Assembly (NCBI GenBank): GCA_002329675.1
Contig: DCUA01000079.1
Coordinates: 1 to 20,115, forward strand
Direction of reading: 5' to 3'
From: Firmicutes bacterium UBA1426
Lineage (GTDB): Bacteria; Bacillota; Clostridia; Peptostreptococcales; Anaerovoracaceae
DNA length: 20,115 nt
Under the pieces are notes generated by a model. It saw only the letters and a program-made list of their open reading frames with translations, ran no database searches and was not told where the DNA came from. Position 1 is the first letter of the stretch. Every line of letters begins with the position of its first letter. Positions 1 to 9,069 of the stretch are shown in pieces. The position numbers and the translations under genes were made by a program.

Positions 1-135
1 TCCGACGCTGCACCGGATGAGGATATGGCGCTGACATACCAAGCTGCCCCGCAGATTAAATTCTGCTCCAAATGTGGCGCTTCCGTCGTCCCCGGCGCAC
101 GTTTTTGCGGTAAATGCGGTGAGAAGTTGTGCTGA
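1..135 (+). CDS. C-terminal end of a zinc-ribbon protein (partial)
   Basis: The open frame enters from the left edge and stops with TGA at 133-135, giving 44 visible codons. It contains two CxxC pairs (CSKC, then CGKC after ten residues), the pattern of a small double-knuckle zinc ribbon at a protein's end. Such tails occur on many membrane and regulatory proteins in Firmicutes, so the function of the whole protein cannot be told from this fragment. The fragment's own start lies outside the window. Seen directly: the frame, the stop and the four cysteines. Inferred: zinc binding. Confidence 0.7.
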   Translation, partial: SDAAPDEDMALTYQAAPQIKFCSKCGASVVPGARFCGKCGEKLC

Positions 136-301
136 AGCATAGGGCCGTTATCAGCTACGATAATGTTATGAAGGATAATGAAAACGACTGCCCTTAATCG
201 TGTAGCCGGATTCATTCGGTAAATTCCTATTAACTTTCCGTAGCAGATTTCACATATGGTTATCGCGCAGTAGATAAGGGCAGGGTTAACAAGAAGAACC
301 A

Positions 302-541
302 TATGCCGGACTACACCCGGCTCAGGCAAAGCGACTGAAGGAATTGAAAAAAGAAAATGGTCGTCTGAAGAAGCTGCTTGCAGAAGTGATGCTGGACAAC
401 CAGATATTAAAGGATATCAACTCGGGAAGCGTTTAAGCCCGCCGAAGCGCAAAACAGCAACCAATGCCATACTGGAGAAATATCAAATTAGCGAACGGCG
501 GGCATGTCAGCTGATCGGGCAAAACCGAAGTATCCAAAGGT
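302..541 (+). pseudogene. IS3-family transposase remnant (orfA end and orfB start)
   Basis: Positions 302-436 encode the end of an IS3-family OrfA: a charged leucine-zipper-like stretch (AKRLKELKKENGRLKKLL, then MLDNQILKD) ending in TAA at 434-436. Starting at about 439, in another frame, comes the start of OrfB (ILEKYQISERRACQLIGQNRS), which is characteristic of the IS1222/IS407-type branch. The arrangement of OrfA followed by a frame-shifted OrfB is normal for IS3. However, both the HTH half of OrfA and the whole DDE integrase of OrfB are missing. The OrfB similarity breaks at about 536-545, where SLH-domain coding sequence begins in a third frame. The copy is therefore dead, with a deletion or recombination joint at that point. 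A TAA at 287-289 closes the OrfA frame upstream. Confidence 0.75.
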
Positions 542-1006
542 ATGGTTGGAACCGACGAAAGCACTTTCAACTCGCAGGATATTGCATCACGCGGAATGAT
601 CGTAACCATCCTTTGGCGTCTGGAGGGAGAGCCGGTAGCGGAATATCCTATGACTTTTACTGATGTTGCTGAGGATAAATGGTATTACAACGCCATAGCC
701 TGGGCTGCTGAAAAAGGTATTGTTAATGGCTATAATACGCTTCACTTCGGACCGGATGATGATATCACCCGCGAGCAAATGGTAAAAATACTTTACCGAT
801 TTGCAACGTACAAGAGATATGATTTAAGCTCACGCGACTACTTAAGTGCATTTACTGACAGTCCTTCAGAGTGGGCGATGGAAAGCGTGCAATGGGCAGT
901 AGAAGAGAGAATCATACAGGGCAAAGGCTTCAGCCTTCTTGACCTGCAAGCAGGTGTCAAACGCTGTGAGTGCGCTGCAATTTTGCGGCGGTTTATGTCC
1001 AATTAA
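542..1006 (+). pseudogene. Decayed S-layer homology (SLH) domain fragment
   Basis: The 154 codons carry SLH-type repeats. Residues about 1-28 are the tail of one repeat (GTDESTF, MIVTILWRLEGEP). Residues about 38-90 form a well-preserved second repeat (FTDVAEDKWYYNAIAWAAEKGIV, then ITREQMVKILYRFA). Residues about 104-152 form a third, diverged repeat ending AAILRRFM. SLH triplets anchor exported proteins to pyruvylated secondary cell-wall polymers in Firmicutes. Here there is no signal peptide or N-terminal functional domain, and the first repeat is cut where the IS3 remnant ends. The first ATG has a purine run only one base upstream, so independent translation is unlikely. I read it as the 3' end of a larger surface-protein gene whose front was lost. 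A short SLH-only protein cannot be excluded. Confidence 0.6.
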
Positions 1007-1373
1007 CAAGAGACTCTCTGTGAATAACTCGCGTATTACGATAAGAGGGATTATTAGAAAATATCATCGAAACACTACCGTATACAGATGGAACAGTAAC
1101 CACCCGATTACATCGGTGTTGTTGAGTTCTACAGCAAGCTCAAGGGGATCATGCGGCAGCCTATACAGCCGCACAGCTTCATTTATTTCCTGACCTGAGC
1201 TGACCCGAAATTCTCTATGAATGAATCCTGAGCACCACGGCTTGCATAGGTTTATGCAAGCCGTGGTGCTCATAGTTAAATAAGGATTAAATTCATATTC
1301 CAATAAATTCGATTTTACTGATGTTTTTCAATAATCTCGAAAAATATCTTGTTTTCAGTAAAATGAAAGTATC
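1007..1373. other. Unassigned DNA between the SLH remnant and the IS21 element
   Basis: I recognise no gene in this stretch. Short open frames on both strands show no motif and no convincing ribosome binding site. The only clear structure is the long hairpin at 1229-1272. The region looks like residual DNA from earlier insertions and deletions, in line with the IS3/SLH joint to its left. Confidence 0.5.
1229..1272. repeat. Perfect 20-bp inverted repeat with a 4-nt loop
   Basis: The arm at 1229-1248 is the exact reverse complement of 1253-1272, leaving GGTT (1249-1252) as the loop. The stem is GC-rich (GAGCACCACGGCTTGC). No T-run follows on the plus strand (next bases TAGTTAAAT), and none follows on the minus strand either, so a standard intrinsic terminator is not well supported. 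It could be a transcription barrier, a small palindromic mobile or repeat unit, or the relic of an element end. Confidence 0.7.
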
Positions 1374-1400
1374 GCAAAAGAGCTCGAAAAGGTTAGCACC
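1374..1400 (+). repeat. IS21 left terminal inverted repeat
   Basis: GCAAAAGAGCTCGAAAAGG followed by TTAGCACC pairs with the complement of 3792-3819, with two substitutions and a one-base length difference. A second inner copy of the CAGCACCT part lies near 1430. Confidence 0.75.
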
Positions 1401-1487
1401 CCAAATGGCATAAAAAGTGAGCCATTGTCAGCACCTGAAATAACCGCTACCCTTAGTTTGTTAAGGACTTAAGGAGGTAGCAGAAAG

Positions 1488-3710
<2,223 letters not shown>

Positions 3711-3711
<1 letters not shown>

Positions 3712-3817
3712 AAAGGGCTCCAAAAGTACAGCGTTGGGGCTCTGTTGACGGGAACAACTCCATTGAACAAACAACAAATTAGGTGCTGCAAGGTGCTAAC
3801 CTTTTTGGAGCCCTTTT
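3711..3817 (+). repeat. Long hairpin formed by an internal copy of the IS21 end repeat
   Basis: AAAAGGGCTCCAAAAG (3711-3726), directly after istB, is complementary to CTTTTTGGAGCCCTTTT (3801-3817) in the terminal repeat, apart from one extra T. About 74 bases lie between the arms. The structure could end istB transcription or shield the end from outside read-through. Confidence 0.6.
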
Positions 3818-3819
3818 GC
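3792..3819 (-). repeat. IS21 right terminal inverted repeat
   Basis: GGTGCTAACCTTTTTGGAGC followed by CCTTTTGC is the partner of 1374-1400. An additional AGGTGCTGCA (3781-3790) lies just inside, giving a tandem of short sub-repeats as at the left end. Confidence 0.75.
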
Positions 3820-3857
3820 TAACATTTTTACTTGACGAACACAAAAATATCTATCGA

Positions 3858-3885
3858 TTCAACAGATATTAGATCGTATTATATT
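3858..3885 (+). promoter_or_regulatory. Possible promoter of the TspO-like gene
   Basis: TTCAAC (3858-3863), a 16-base spacer and TATATT (3880-3885) sit in very AT-rich DNA just outside the IS21 right end. The -10 is good and the -35 is weak. TTGACG at 3832-3837 was considered as a -35 but has no matching -10. Confidence 0.35.
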
Positions 3886-3950
3886 GTATTTTAGTATATT
3901 ATGTCATATAATTCTCTTTAAGATAACCAATGAATAAAGGAGTGTTACTT

Positions 3951-4745
3951 ATGGACAGAACAAAAAAGGCATGGATCAATGGACTTTTTCTAATCGTTAC
4001 ACTAGTAATCAATACCTTAGGTGCCGTCGGCTTAATCAACGGTTTGACTCAAAAGCAAATTTCTGATATGTATGTCACCTTAATAACACCAAGCCCAGCT
4101 ACTTTCAGCATATGGAGTGTAATCTACTCGCTTCTATTGATCTCAATGATTGTAATGATTGTCAAGAAGGATGATCCTTATTATCAAAAAGCCATCGATC
4201 ATATTTCTAATCTGTTCAGAATTTCTTGCATTCTGAACATTGTGTGGATCGTATCATTTTCTTTTGTTCTAGTTGAAATTTCTAGTCTATTCATACTTGG
4301 TTTTGTGGTTACTTTAGCCTTGATTGGTATAAAACTGCTTGAAATACGCGAAGGCAAGCGTTGGTTATTACCCTTGAGTTTTGGACTCTATTCAGGTTGG
4401 CTGTTTATCGCTACAGTCGTAAATATTGCTGCGGCGCTGACTAAACTTGGATGGAACGGCTTTGGTCTATCCCATGAAACCTGGGGAAGCATAATGCTGA
4501 TTATCGCAATTGTTCTATTGATTGGAGTACTTTTGAAAGTCCGCAATGCCGCCTTCCCGCTTCCGGTCGCTTGGGCGTACTTTGGAATTTACCAGTTTTT
4601 GAAATCACCGACAGGATTTAAAGGGGAATTTGCTACCCTACAAATCATATCTCTTTTAGGCATGATCGTGCTTATTATTGTAGCCGTGGTTCAATTTTAC
4701 CGTAATCATTTTTCTATACTCCCTGAATCAACAAAAAAGGTATAA
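3951..4745 (+). CDS. TspO/MBR-like tryptophan-rich membrane protein, long form
   Basis: This is a hydrophobic protein of 264 residues with about seven membrane-spanning stretches and many tryptophans. The motif PSPATFSIWSVIYSLLL near residue 45-60 is typical of the TspO/MBR-related 'tryptophan-rich sensory protein' group. Classic TspO is about 160 residues with five helices, so this belongs to a longer relative. TspO proteins bind porphyrins or other hydrophobic ligands, but the role of the long form is not settled. I chose ATG 3951 because AAAGGAG (3936-3942) lies 8 bases upstream; the in-frame ATG at 3930 has no such site. The gene is followed after 15 bases by a flavodoxin-domain gene, probably in the same transcript. 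The family call rests on motif resemblance only. Confidence 0.6.
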   Translation: MDRTKKAWINGLFLIVTLVINTLGAVGLINGLTQKQISDMYVTLITPSPATFSIWSVIYSLLLISMIVMIVKKDDPYYQKAIDHISNLFRISCILNIVWIVSFSFVLVEISSLFILGFVVTLALIGIKLLEIREGKRWLLPLSFGLYSGWLFIATVVNIAAALTKLGWNGFGLSHETWGSIMLIIAIVLLIGVLLKVRNAAFPLPVAWAYFGIYQFLKSPTGFKGEFATLQIISLLGMIVLIIVAVVQFYRNHFSILPESTKKV

Positions 4746-4760
4746 GGGGCTATCAAAAAA

Positions 4761-5246
4761 ATGATCATTGTTTACGAGTCAAAGACAGGTTTCACTAAGA
4801 GATATGCTGAGATGCTTGCCGCTAAAACTGGTATGAAGGTTTATCGTGTAAACGAGCTTTCAAAAATAGATAAAAAAGAAGAAATTGTTTTTCTGGGTTG
4901 GATGAAGGTCGGAAGGATTCAAGGCTTAAAAAAAGTAAGAAAATTTAACGTCAAAGCAGTATGCGGATCTGGTACGGGGCGTGCTGGAGAGCCCAATGCT
5001 GAAACCATAATCTCGGAAAATAAGCTTGAAAAGATACCGTTCTTCTATGCTCAGGGCGGCTGCTTACCTTTGAAAGACTTAAAAGGCACGGACCGATTTA
5101 TGATGTCCATGTTTGCAAAGGTACTTAAAAAACGAAAGGATAAGGACGAAAAATTTAACGAAGCGATTGAGCACATCGAAAACGGCTTTGACGGCGTCAA
5201 GGAGAAAAATCTTATCCCGCTAATCGAATGGTTGAATTCAAGGTAA
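4761..5246 (+). CDS. Flavodoxin-domain protein
   Basis: This 161-residue protein has the flavodoxin fold signature at its N-terminus: a beta strand IIVYES followed by the phosphate-binding turn SKTGFTKRYAEMLA (residues about 7-20), which holds the FMN phosphate. The second strand EEIVFLGWMKVGRIQG corresponds to the 'specialised' part seen in the HemG/protoporphyrinogen-oxidase-like flavodoxin group. It has no signal peptide or membrane segment, so it should be a cytosolic FMN electron carrier or small oxidoreductase. AAGGGG at 4744-4749 overlaps the upstream stop and is 11 bases from the ATG. Pairing with a TspO-like protein hints at a tetrapyrrole or redox link, but that is inference. Confidence 0.75.
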   Translation: MIIVYESKTGFTKRYAEMLAAKTGMKVYRVNELSKIDKKEEIVFLGWMKVGRIQGLKKVRKFNVKAVCGSGTGRAGEPNAETIISENKLEKIPFFYAQGGCLPLKDLKGTDRFMMSMFAKVLKKRKDKDEKFNEAIEHIENGFDGVKEKNLIPLIEWLNSR

Positions 5247-5322
5247 ATCTTGCGATATAATTACATTATACAGAGATCTGCTCTCTTGAAGGCTGAACCA
5301 TTCTCCCGGAATTAATGCACAA

Positions 5323-5351
5323 TTCACCTGGTCAGCACATACAGTTATAAT
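5323..5351 (+). promoter_or_regulatory. Promoter-like element upstream of the leader
   Basis: TTCACC (5323-5328) and a perfect TATAAT (5346-5351) are separated by 17 bases. The predicted transcription start is near 5358. No start codon with a good ribosome binding site follows before the terminator at 5513. Confidence 0.5.
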
Positions 5352-5512
5352 AGATGTATTCAGTTTTGTCCCTTTAGTCCTTTCTGTCCGCTATGCCACA
5401 GACGTTAAGCATCAAGAAACAACACTTGAAAGCGGGTGCATCCTATGTGAAACAGGTGCATTGTATCAATTTTTTGGTCATTTGCCATAAAGGAGCAAAA
5501 TACGCTCCACTC

Positions 5513-5544
5513 AAAATCCCCGATCAACTGGGGATTTTTATTTG
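5513..5544 (+). terminator. Rho-independent terminator
   Basis: AAAATCCCC (5513-5521) pairs perfectly with GGGGATTTT (5530-5538) around an 8-base loop, and is followed by TATTTG and a T-run. The U-rich tail is on the plus strand. It lies before the EAL remnant, so it would end or attenuate the transcript from the promoter at 5323. Confidence 0.65.
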
Positions 5545-5572
5545 TTTTTTCGTGTTAATCCGACAAAATAGG

Positions 5573-6108
5573 ATACTTATTTTCCCCATTGGCGAAAAAG
5601 TGATTATCAAAGCATTTCATTTTTTGAACAAACTCAAGGAGCACGGCTACAATGATCTACATGTTTCAATAAATATTTCTGTCACTCAGCTGCTGAATCC
5701 TGATTTCGCAAGCAGGCTCTTTGAATTGATAAGCGATATGCAGATCGACCCTGAGAATATCGATATTGAGATCACAGAATCGGTATTTGCTCACGACTAT
5801 GATATTATCAATATTATTCTTCTCTTAGTCGGGAAGAAAAACTAACAGTTGATTGCTTGAAAATCGATAAATATTTTGTCGATATCTTGTTGAAATCAGA
5901 CCTGAAAAAAGCCATAACAAGTGATATTATTTCTATGTCACATAAGCTCGGGCATAGTACTATTGCTGAAGGAGTTGAGCAAGAGTGTCAGATGCAGTAC
6001 CTAACAGAACACAATTGTGATAAAATACAAGGGTATCTCATCAGCAAACCGCTTGATGAAAATGAAGCTCTCGAGTTTTTGAAAAGGCATGAAAATAATA
6101 TGAAATGA
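5573..6108 (+). pseudogene. EAL-domain (c-di-GMP phosphodiesterase) remnant with internal deletion
   Basis: Two frames together spell part of an EAL domain. The first, from about 5573 to a stop at 5845, reads IGEKVIIKAFHFL, VSINISVTQLLNPDF and IDIEITESVF. The second, from about 5815 to 6108, reads SSLSREEKLTVDCLKIDKYFV, TIAEGVEQ and KIQGYLISKPL. Missing are the front of the domain with the E-x-L motif and the stretch between 'EITESVF...' and 'GYSSL', about 20 codons that include the metal-binding DDFGTG loop. The joint near 5805-5815 also shifts the frame. Both losses remove catalytic residues, so neither piece can hydrolyse c-di-GMP. The remaining C-terminal part starts without a clear ribosome binding site. 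The ABC ATPase begins 10 bases after its stop. Confidence 0.8.
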
Positions 6109-6118
6109 GAAAGACGCT

Positions 6119-6826
6119 ATGATTCAAGTGACTAATCTGACAAAACGCTATGGCAAACTAATTGCCAATCAGGATATTTCACTTACCGTGAACCCCGGAG
6201 AGTTGACGGTGTTACTCGGGCCTAACGGTGCAGGAAAATCGACCTTGATCAAATGTATTTGCGGCCTGTTGCGGTTCGATGGGGAAATCACCATAGCAGG
6301 CTACGATAACCGCAGCAGTGAGGCAAAGCGTCTATTAGGCTACGTTCCGGAAATGCCTGCCCTCTACCCAATGCTAACGGTGCGTGAACACATGGAGTTT
6401 ATTGCCCGGGCTTACGAACTTGCGGAGTGGGAACCTCTGGCTGATGAACTTCTTCAGCGTTTTGAACTGCATGATAAGCAAAACAAGCTTGGAAAGGAAC
6501 TATCCAAGGGCATGCAGCAGAAGGTCAGCATTTGCTGTGCAGTACTGACAAAGCCGCGTGCGGTGATCTTTGATGAACCTCTAGTGGGTCTTGACCCTCA
6601 CGCCATCCGGGAGTTGAAAAGTTTAATAGCGGAAATGAAACAGAATGGATGTGCCATGATCGTTTCGACTCACATGATCGATAGCGTGGAGGAGAACTGG
6701 GATACCACCTGCATCATGACAGCGGGGCAAATCGCACGCGCCTGCCGCAGAGACGAACTGGAAGGCGGGGACCTGGAGAAACTGTATTTCTCTATCACCG
6801 AAAAAGGTGGTGGTGGAGAAGTATGA
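6119..6826 (+). CDS. ABC transporter ATP-binding protein
   Basis: This 235-residue nucleotide-binding subunit is a single ABC domain of the exporter (DrrA/CcmA-like) type. Walker A is at 34-41 (GPNGAGKS), the signature at 128-135 (LSKGMQQK), Walker B at 148-153 (AVIFDE), the D-loop GLDP at 157-160, and the switch His at 185 (STHMID). The signature is LSKG rather than the common LSGG, a frequent variant in this family. The glycine-rich C-terminus (KGGGGEV) overlaps the permease start. It should power the adjacent membrane subunit from the cytoplasmic face. Its ribosome binding site is weak (GAGAAAG), and the gene sits directly behind an EAL pseudogene, so it may depend on an upstream promoter. 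Substrate unknown. Confidence 0.92.
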   Translation: MIQVTNLTKRYGKLIANQDISLTVNPGELTVLLGPNGAGKSTLIKCICGLLRFDGEITIAGYDNRSSEAKRLLGYVPEMPALYPMLTVREHMEFIARAYELAEWEPLADELLQRFELHDKQNKLGKELSKGMQQKVSICCAVLTKPRAVIFDEPLVGLDPHAIRELKSLIAEMKQNGCAMIVSTHMIDSVEENWDTTCIMTAGQIARACRRDELEGGDLEKLYFSITEKGGGGEV

Positions 6827-8403
6827 GCAGCCATTTCTATTTAATTCGCACCAGCATAAAAAACAGGTTCAAAGAGTTACGACGAAAACCGGGGAAATTG
6901 ATTCTTTATCTGCTGGTGATTGTGGCAATCGTCGCCTCTTTGATCATTTCTATGATAGGCGCAAACCATTCGACGGGGAGCTATCCGGTTATTTATCTGC
7001 TCCCCATCCTGTTTGGATTTCTGCTTATATTTTACGCCGTTTCAATACAAAAGGGCCTTGCCTCGGGTGACTCCATTTTTGAAATGAGTGACGTAAACTT
7101 GCTCTTTGTCTCACCGGTCAACCCCCGTGCAACACTATTGTACGGATTGATCCGATTGCTGGGGACATCCTTTTGGGCGGGGTTTTTTCTCTTGTTCCAA
7201 AGCAGCTCGCTGGCCAATTTCGGTGTGGGATTCGAGGGTGTTCTCATTCTGTTTGGTGCATTCATTCTGAATATGGCTGCTCTGACGATCCTGTCGCTTC
7301 TGATTTACAGCACGACTAATGGAAGGCCAGCCAGAAAGAGACTGTTACGCATTTTAGCAGTAGCGGTGTTTATTCCCATGTTGTCGTACTTCGCTGTCCG
7401 TTTCTTAAGCTACGGCAACGCTCTGTCGGCGTTGAATGATCTAATGGAATCTCCTGTCCTCGTGACGGCGCCTATTATCGGATGGACATCTGCCGGAGCT
7501 ATTTCGCTGATCGAAGGCGATCTGCTATCAGGACTGAGATGGATCGGGCTTCTTGTTCTGTCCTGCCTGGGGATGCTTTATTATATTATACAAAGCCGAT
7601 CTGACTACTACGAAGATGTGTTGGTGGCAACAGAAACGGTCTTTGAGAAAAAACGCGCAGTAGCTGAAGGGAATCTGCAGGCAGCCGGCGCTACAAATGC
7701 AAAGGTCAGGGTAAATAAGACGGGACTGTCGGGTGCCGGAGTGCGTGTTTTCGTATATAAGCATCTCCGTGAAACCTTCCGGCAGAACCGCTTCGGCTTT
7801 TTCAGTATGTATATGACGATCATAGCGGTTTGCATTTTTTTCTTTTCCTTTTTTCTTCGCGATAAGGTAGATGTCGTTCTGGTGCTTCAGATACTAATGT
7901 GGATACAAGTGTTTATGATCGGTACAGGGCGCGGCCTCATGGAAACCTATTCACATCATATCTACATGATACCCGGATCTCCTTTCAGAAAGCTTATCTG
8001 GAGCAACATGGAACTGATGCTGCGAACTGCTATGGAGAGTGTATTGTTCCTGGGGATTCCTGGTATCATCATGAAAAGTAATCTCGTAGTCGTTTTGAGC
8101 AGTATGGTTGTATATGTTTTTTTCTCTTTGATGTTGCTTTCAATCAATTATCTTTCCATGCGCTATACAGAGGCAAACATCTCCCAGGGTATACTGCTGG
8201 TGATCTATTTAATTGCTGTTCTATTGTTTTTAGCGCCGGGTCTTGTAGCGGCTCTCATTATCGGGTTTTCCGCCGGAGGGCTTAAGGGAACGCTTATAGG
8301 GCTTTTCATCCTGTCTGCCTGGGAACTGGCTGTTGCTGTATCCTGCTTCGCACTTTCCAGAAATGTTCTTCACAACTGTGACATGCCAACCATAAAAAGG
8401 TGA
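6823..8403 (+). CDS. ABC exporter membrane subunit
   Basis: This protein of 526 residues has about 12 or 13 hydrophobic segments and a soluble stretch at about 260-315 between two membrane halves. It resembles the putative ABC exporter permeases of Firmicutes that pair with a single ATPase. The N-terminus (SSHFYLIRTSIKNRFKELRRKPGKL) is the amphipathic, positively charged lead-in typical of such permeases. The start overlaps the ATPase stop as ATGA, with GGAG at 6815-6818, so translation is coupled and the two probably form one transporter. No substrate-binding protein is nearby, which supports export rather than uptake. The substrate cannot be told from the sequence. After its stop the next operon begins with its own promoter at 8449. 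Confidence 0.8.
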   Translation: MSSHFYLIRTSIKNRFKELRRKPGKLILYLLVIVAIVASLIISMIGANHSTGSYPVIYLLPILFGFLLIFYAVSIQKGLASGDSIFEMSDVNLLFVSPVNPRATLLYGLIRLLGTSFWAGFFLLFQSSSLANFGVGFEGVLILFGAFILNMAALTILSLLIYSTTNGRPARKRLLRILAVAVFIPMLSYFAVRFLSYGNALSALNDLMESPVLVTAPIIGWTSAGAISLIEGDLLSGLRWIGLLVLSCLGMLYYIIQSRSDYYEDVLVATETVFEKKRAVAEGNLQAAGATNAKVRVNKTGLSGAGVRVFVYKHLRETFRQNRFGFFSMYMTIIAVCIFFFSFFLRDKVDVVLVLQILMWIQVFMIGTGRGLMETYSHHIYMIPGSPFRKLIWSNMELMLRTAMESVLFLGIPGIIMKSNLVVVLSSMVVYVFFSLMLLSINYLSMRYTEANISQGILLVIYLIAVLLFLAPGLVAALIIGFSAGGLKGTLIGLFILSAWELAVAVSCFALSRNVLHNCDMPTIKR

Positions 8404-8448
8404 GCTTCACTCTAAAACCGTAGTTTCCTTACTCGTGTGAAAAAAAGA

Positions 8449-8476
8449 TTGACAGCTTGGTGAAGATTGGTATAAT
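8449..8476 (+). promoter_or_regulatory. Promoter of the fatty acid synthesis operon
   Basis: Consensus TTGACA (8449-8454) and TATAAT (8471-8476) are separated by 16 bases, in the gap between the ABC permease and the MarR gene. The start point should fall near 8482, leaving a leader of about 100 bases. A second TATAAT (8494-8499) has no matching -35. Confidence 0.8.
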
Positions 8477-8492
8477 TAGATAGACTAACTAA
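8476..8492. promoter_or_regulatory. Probable MarR/FabT-type operator
   Basis: TTAGATAG-A-CTAACTAA is a 17-base palindrome with one mismatched pair. It begins at the last base of the -10 and covers the predicted transcription start. Size, symmetry and position fit autorepression by the MarR-family protein encoded just downstream. The binding itself is inference. Confidence 0.6.
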
Positions 8493-8580
8493 ATATAATA
8501 CTGCATGACTAAACTCGAAGAGTGCAAGTCCAATACAGTAAAACAGAGAGAGGTCGGAAGAAGGAGAAAGGGGGAGGCAC

Positions 8581-9069
8581 ATGGATACATTTGAAAAAGG
8601 ATTAAACGAACTATTGATTCAGACTTTTCGGGATATCCTAAAAGTTGAGGAACTCATCCTTCAAAGAAGTGCACCCAAGCTTTCGATCACAGAAGTCCAT
8701 CTGATCGAAGCTGTCAGAAAGGGGAAAGACAGAGCTTTAACCGTGAGTGAAATTGCCGGGGAACTGCAGATCACGGTACCATCAGCTACGGTTGCAGTAA
8801 ATAAGATGGTCAACAAGGGTTATGTGACCAAAGAAAAGAGCAGCGAAGACGGTCGTGCTGTGATTATCCGACTTACTCGTGAAGGAGAAAAAATCTATCG
8901 TCTTCATCGCTATATCCATCTGAAACTGGTGAGAGCAGCTGCCCGGGAATTGACCGAAGAGGAAAAGGATACTCTATTAATCGGAGTCCGGCACCTGGAC
9001 GAATTTTTCAAACAAAAAATGGCTAAATATGGAGGAATCAATGAGTTTTCGAATAATAGGAACAGGTAG
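8581..9069 (+). CDS. MarR-family transcriptional regulator (FabT-like) of fatty acid synthesis
   Basis: This 162-residue winged-helix regulator carries its DNA-binding core at about 34-110. A helix LTVSEIAGELQ is followed by the recognition helix TVPSATVAVNKMVNKGYV and the wing KEKSSEDGRAVIIRLT. N- and C-terminal helices should form the dimer. As the first gene of the fab operon it occupies the position of FabT of streptococci, which represses fab genes with acyl-ACP as corepressor. That functional parallel is inferred from location and family. GGGGGAGG 3 bases from the ATG gives strong translation. A palindrome over the promoter (8476-8492) is its likely target. Its last 29 bases overlap fabH. 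Confidence 0.88.
   Translation: MDTFEKGLNELLIQTFRDILKVEELILQRSAPKLSITEVHLIEAVRKGKDRALTVSEIAGELQITVPSATVAVNKMVNKGYVTKEKSSEDGRAVIIRLTREGEKIYRLHRYIHLKLVRAAARELTEEEKDTLLIGVRHLDEFFKQKMAKYGGINEFSNNRNR

Larger units (their letters stand above)
5247..5572 (+). other. Gene-free stretch with a promoter and terminator
   Basis: I see no coding sequence here. The stretch holds a promoter-like pair at 5323-5351, a small hairpin (GGAGC 5492-5496 with GCTCC 5504-5508), and a rho-independent terminator at 5513-5538. Together these could give a short non-coding transcript or a leader of roughly 180 bases ahead of the EAL remnant and the ABC genes. I recognised no known riboswitch or 6S-type pattern. Confidence 0.45.

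Noticed and set aside
188..283. Inverted repeat CTGCCCTTA (188-196) / TAAGGGCAG (275-283)
   Set aside because: Nine-base arms 78 bases apart with no associated gene, terminator tail or element boundary. Too weak to call.
939..1193. Small plus-strand frame after the SLH remnant
   Set aside because: It overlaps the SLH frame, has no ribosome binding site and no recognisable motif.
5393..5572. Apparent N-terminal extension of the EAL remnant
   Set aside because: The predicted residues are unlike any EAL-associated domain, and the stretch contains the perfect intrinsic terminator at 5513-5538. It is non-coding DNA that happens to be open.
6807..7070. Plus-strand frame overlapping the ABC ATPase/permease junction
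   Set aside because: It is an out-of-frame shadow of the permease, whose own start has the ATGA overlap and a ribosome binding site.
8494..8499. Second TATAAT upstream of the MarR gene
   Set aside because: The spot 17 bases upstream is the first TATAAT, not a -35. The TTGACA/TATAAT pair at 8449-8476 is far better.
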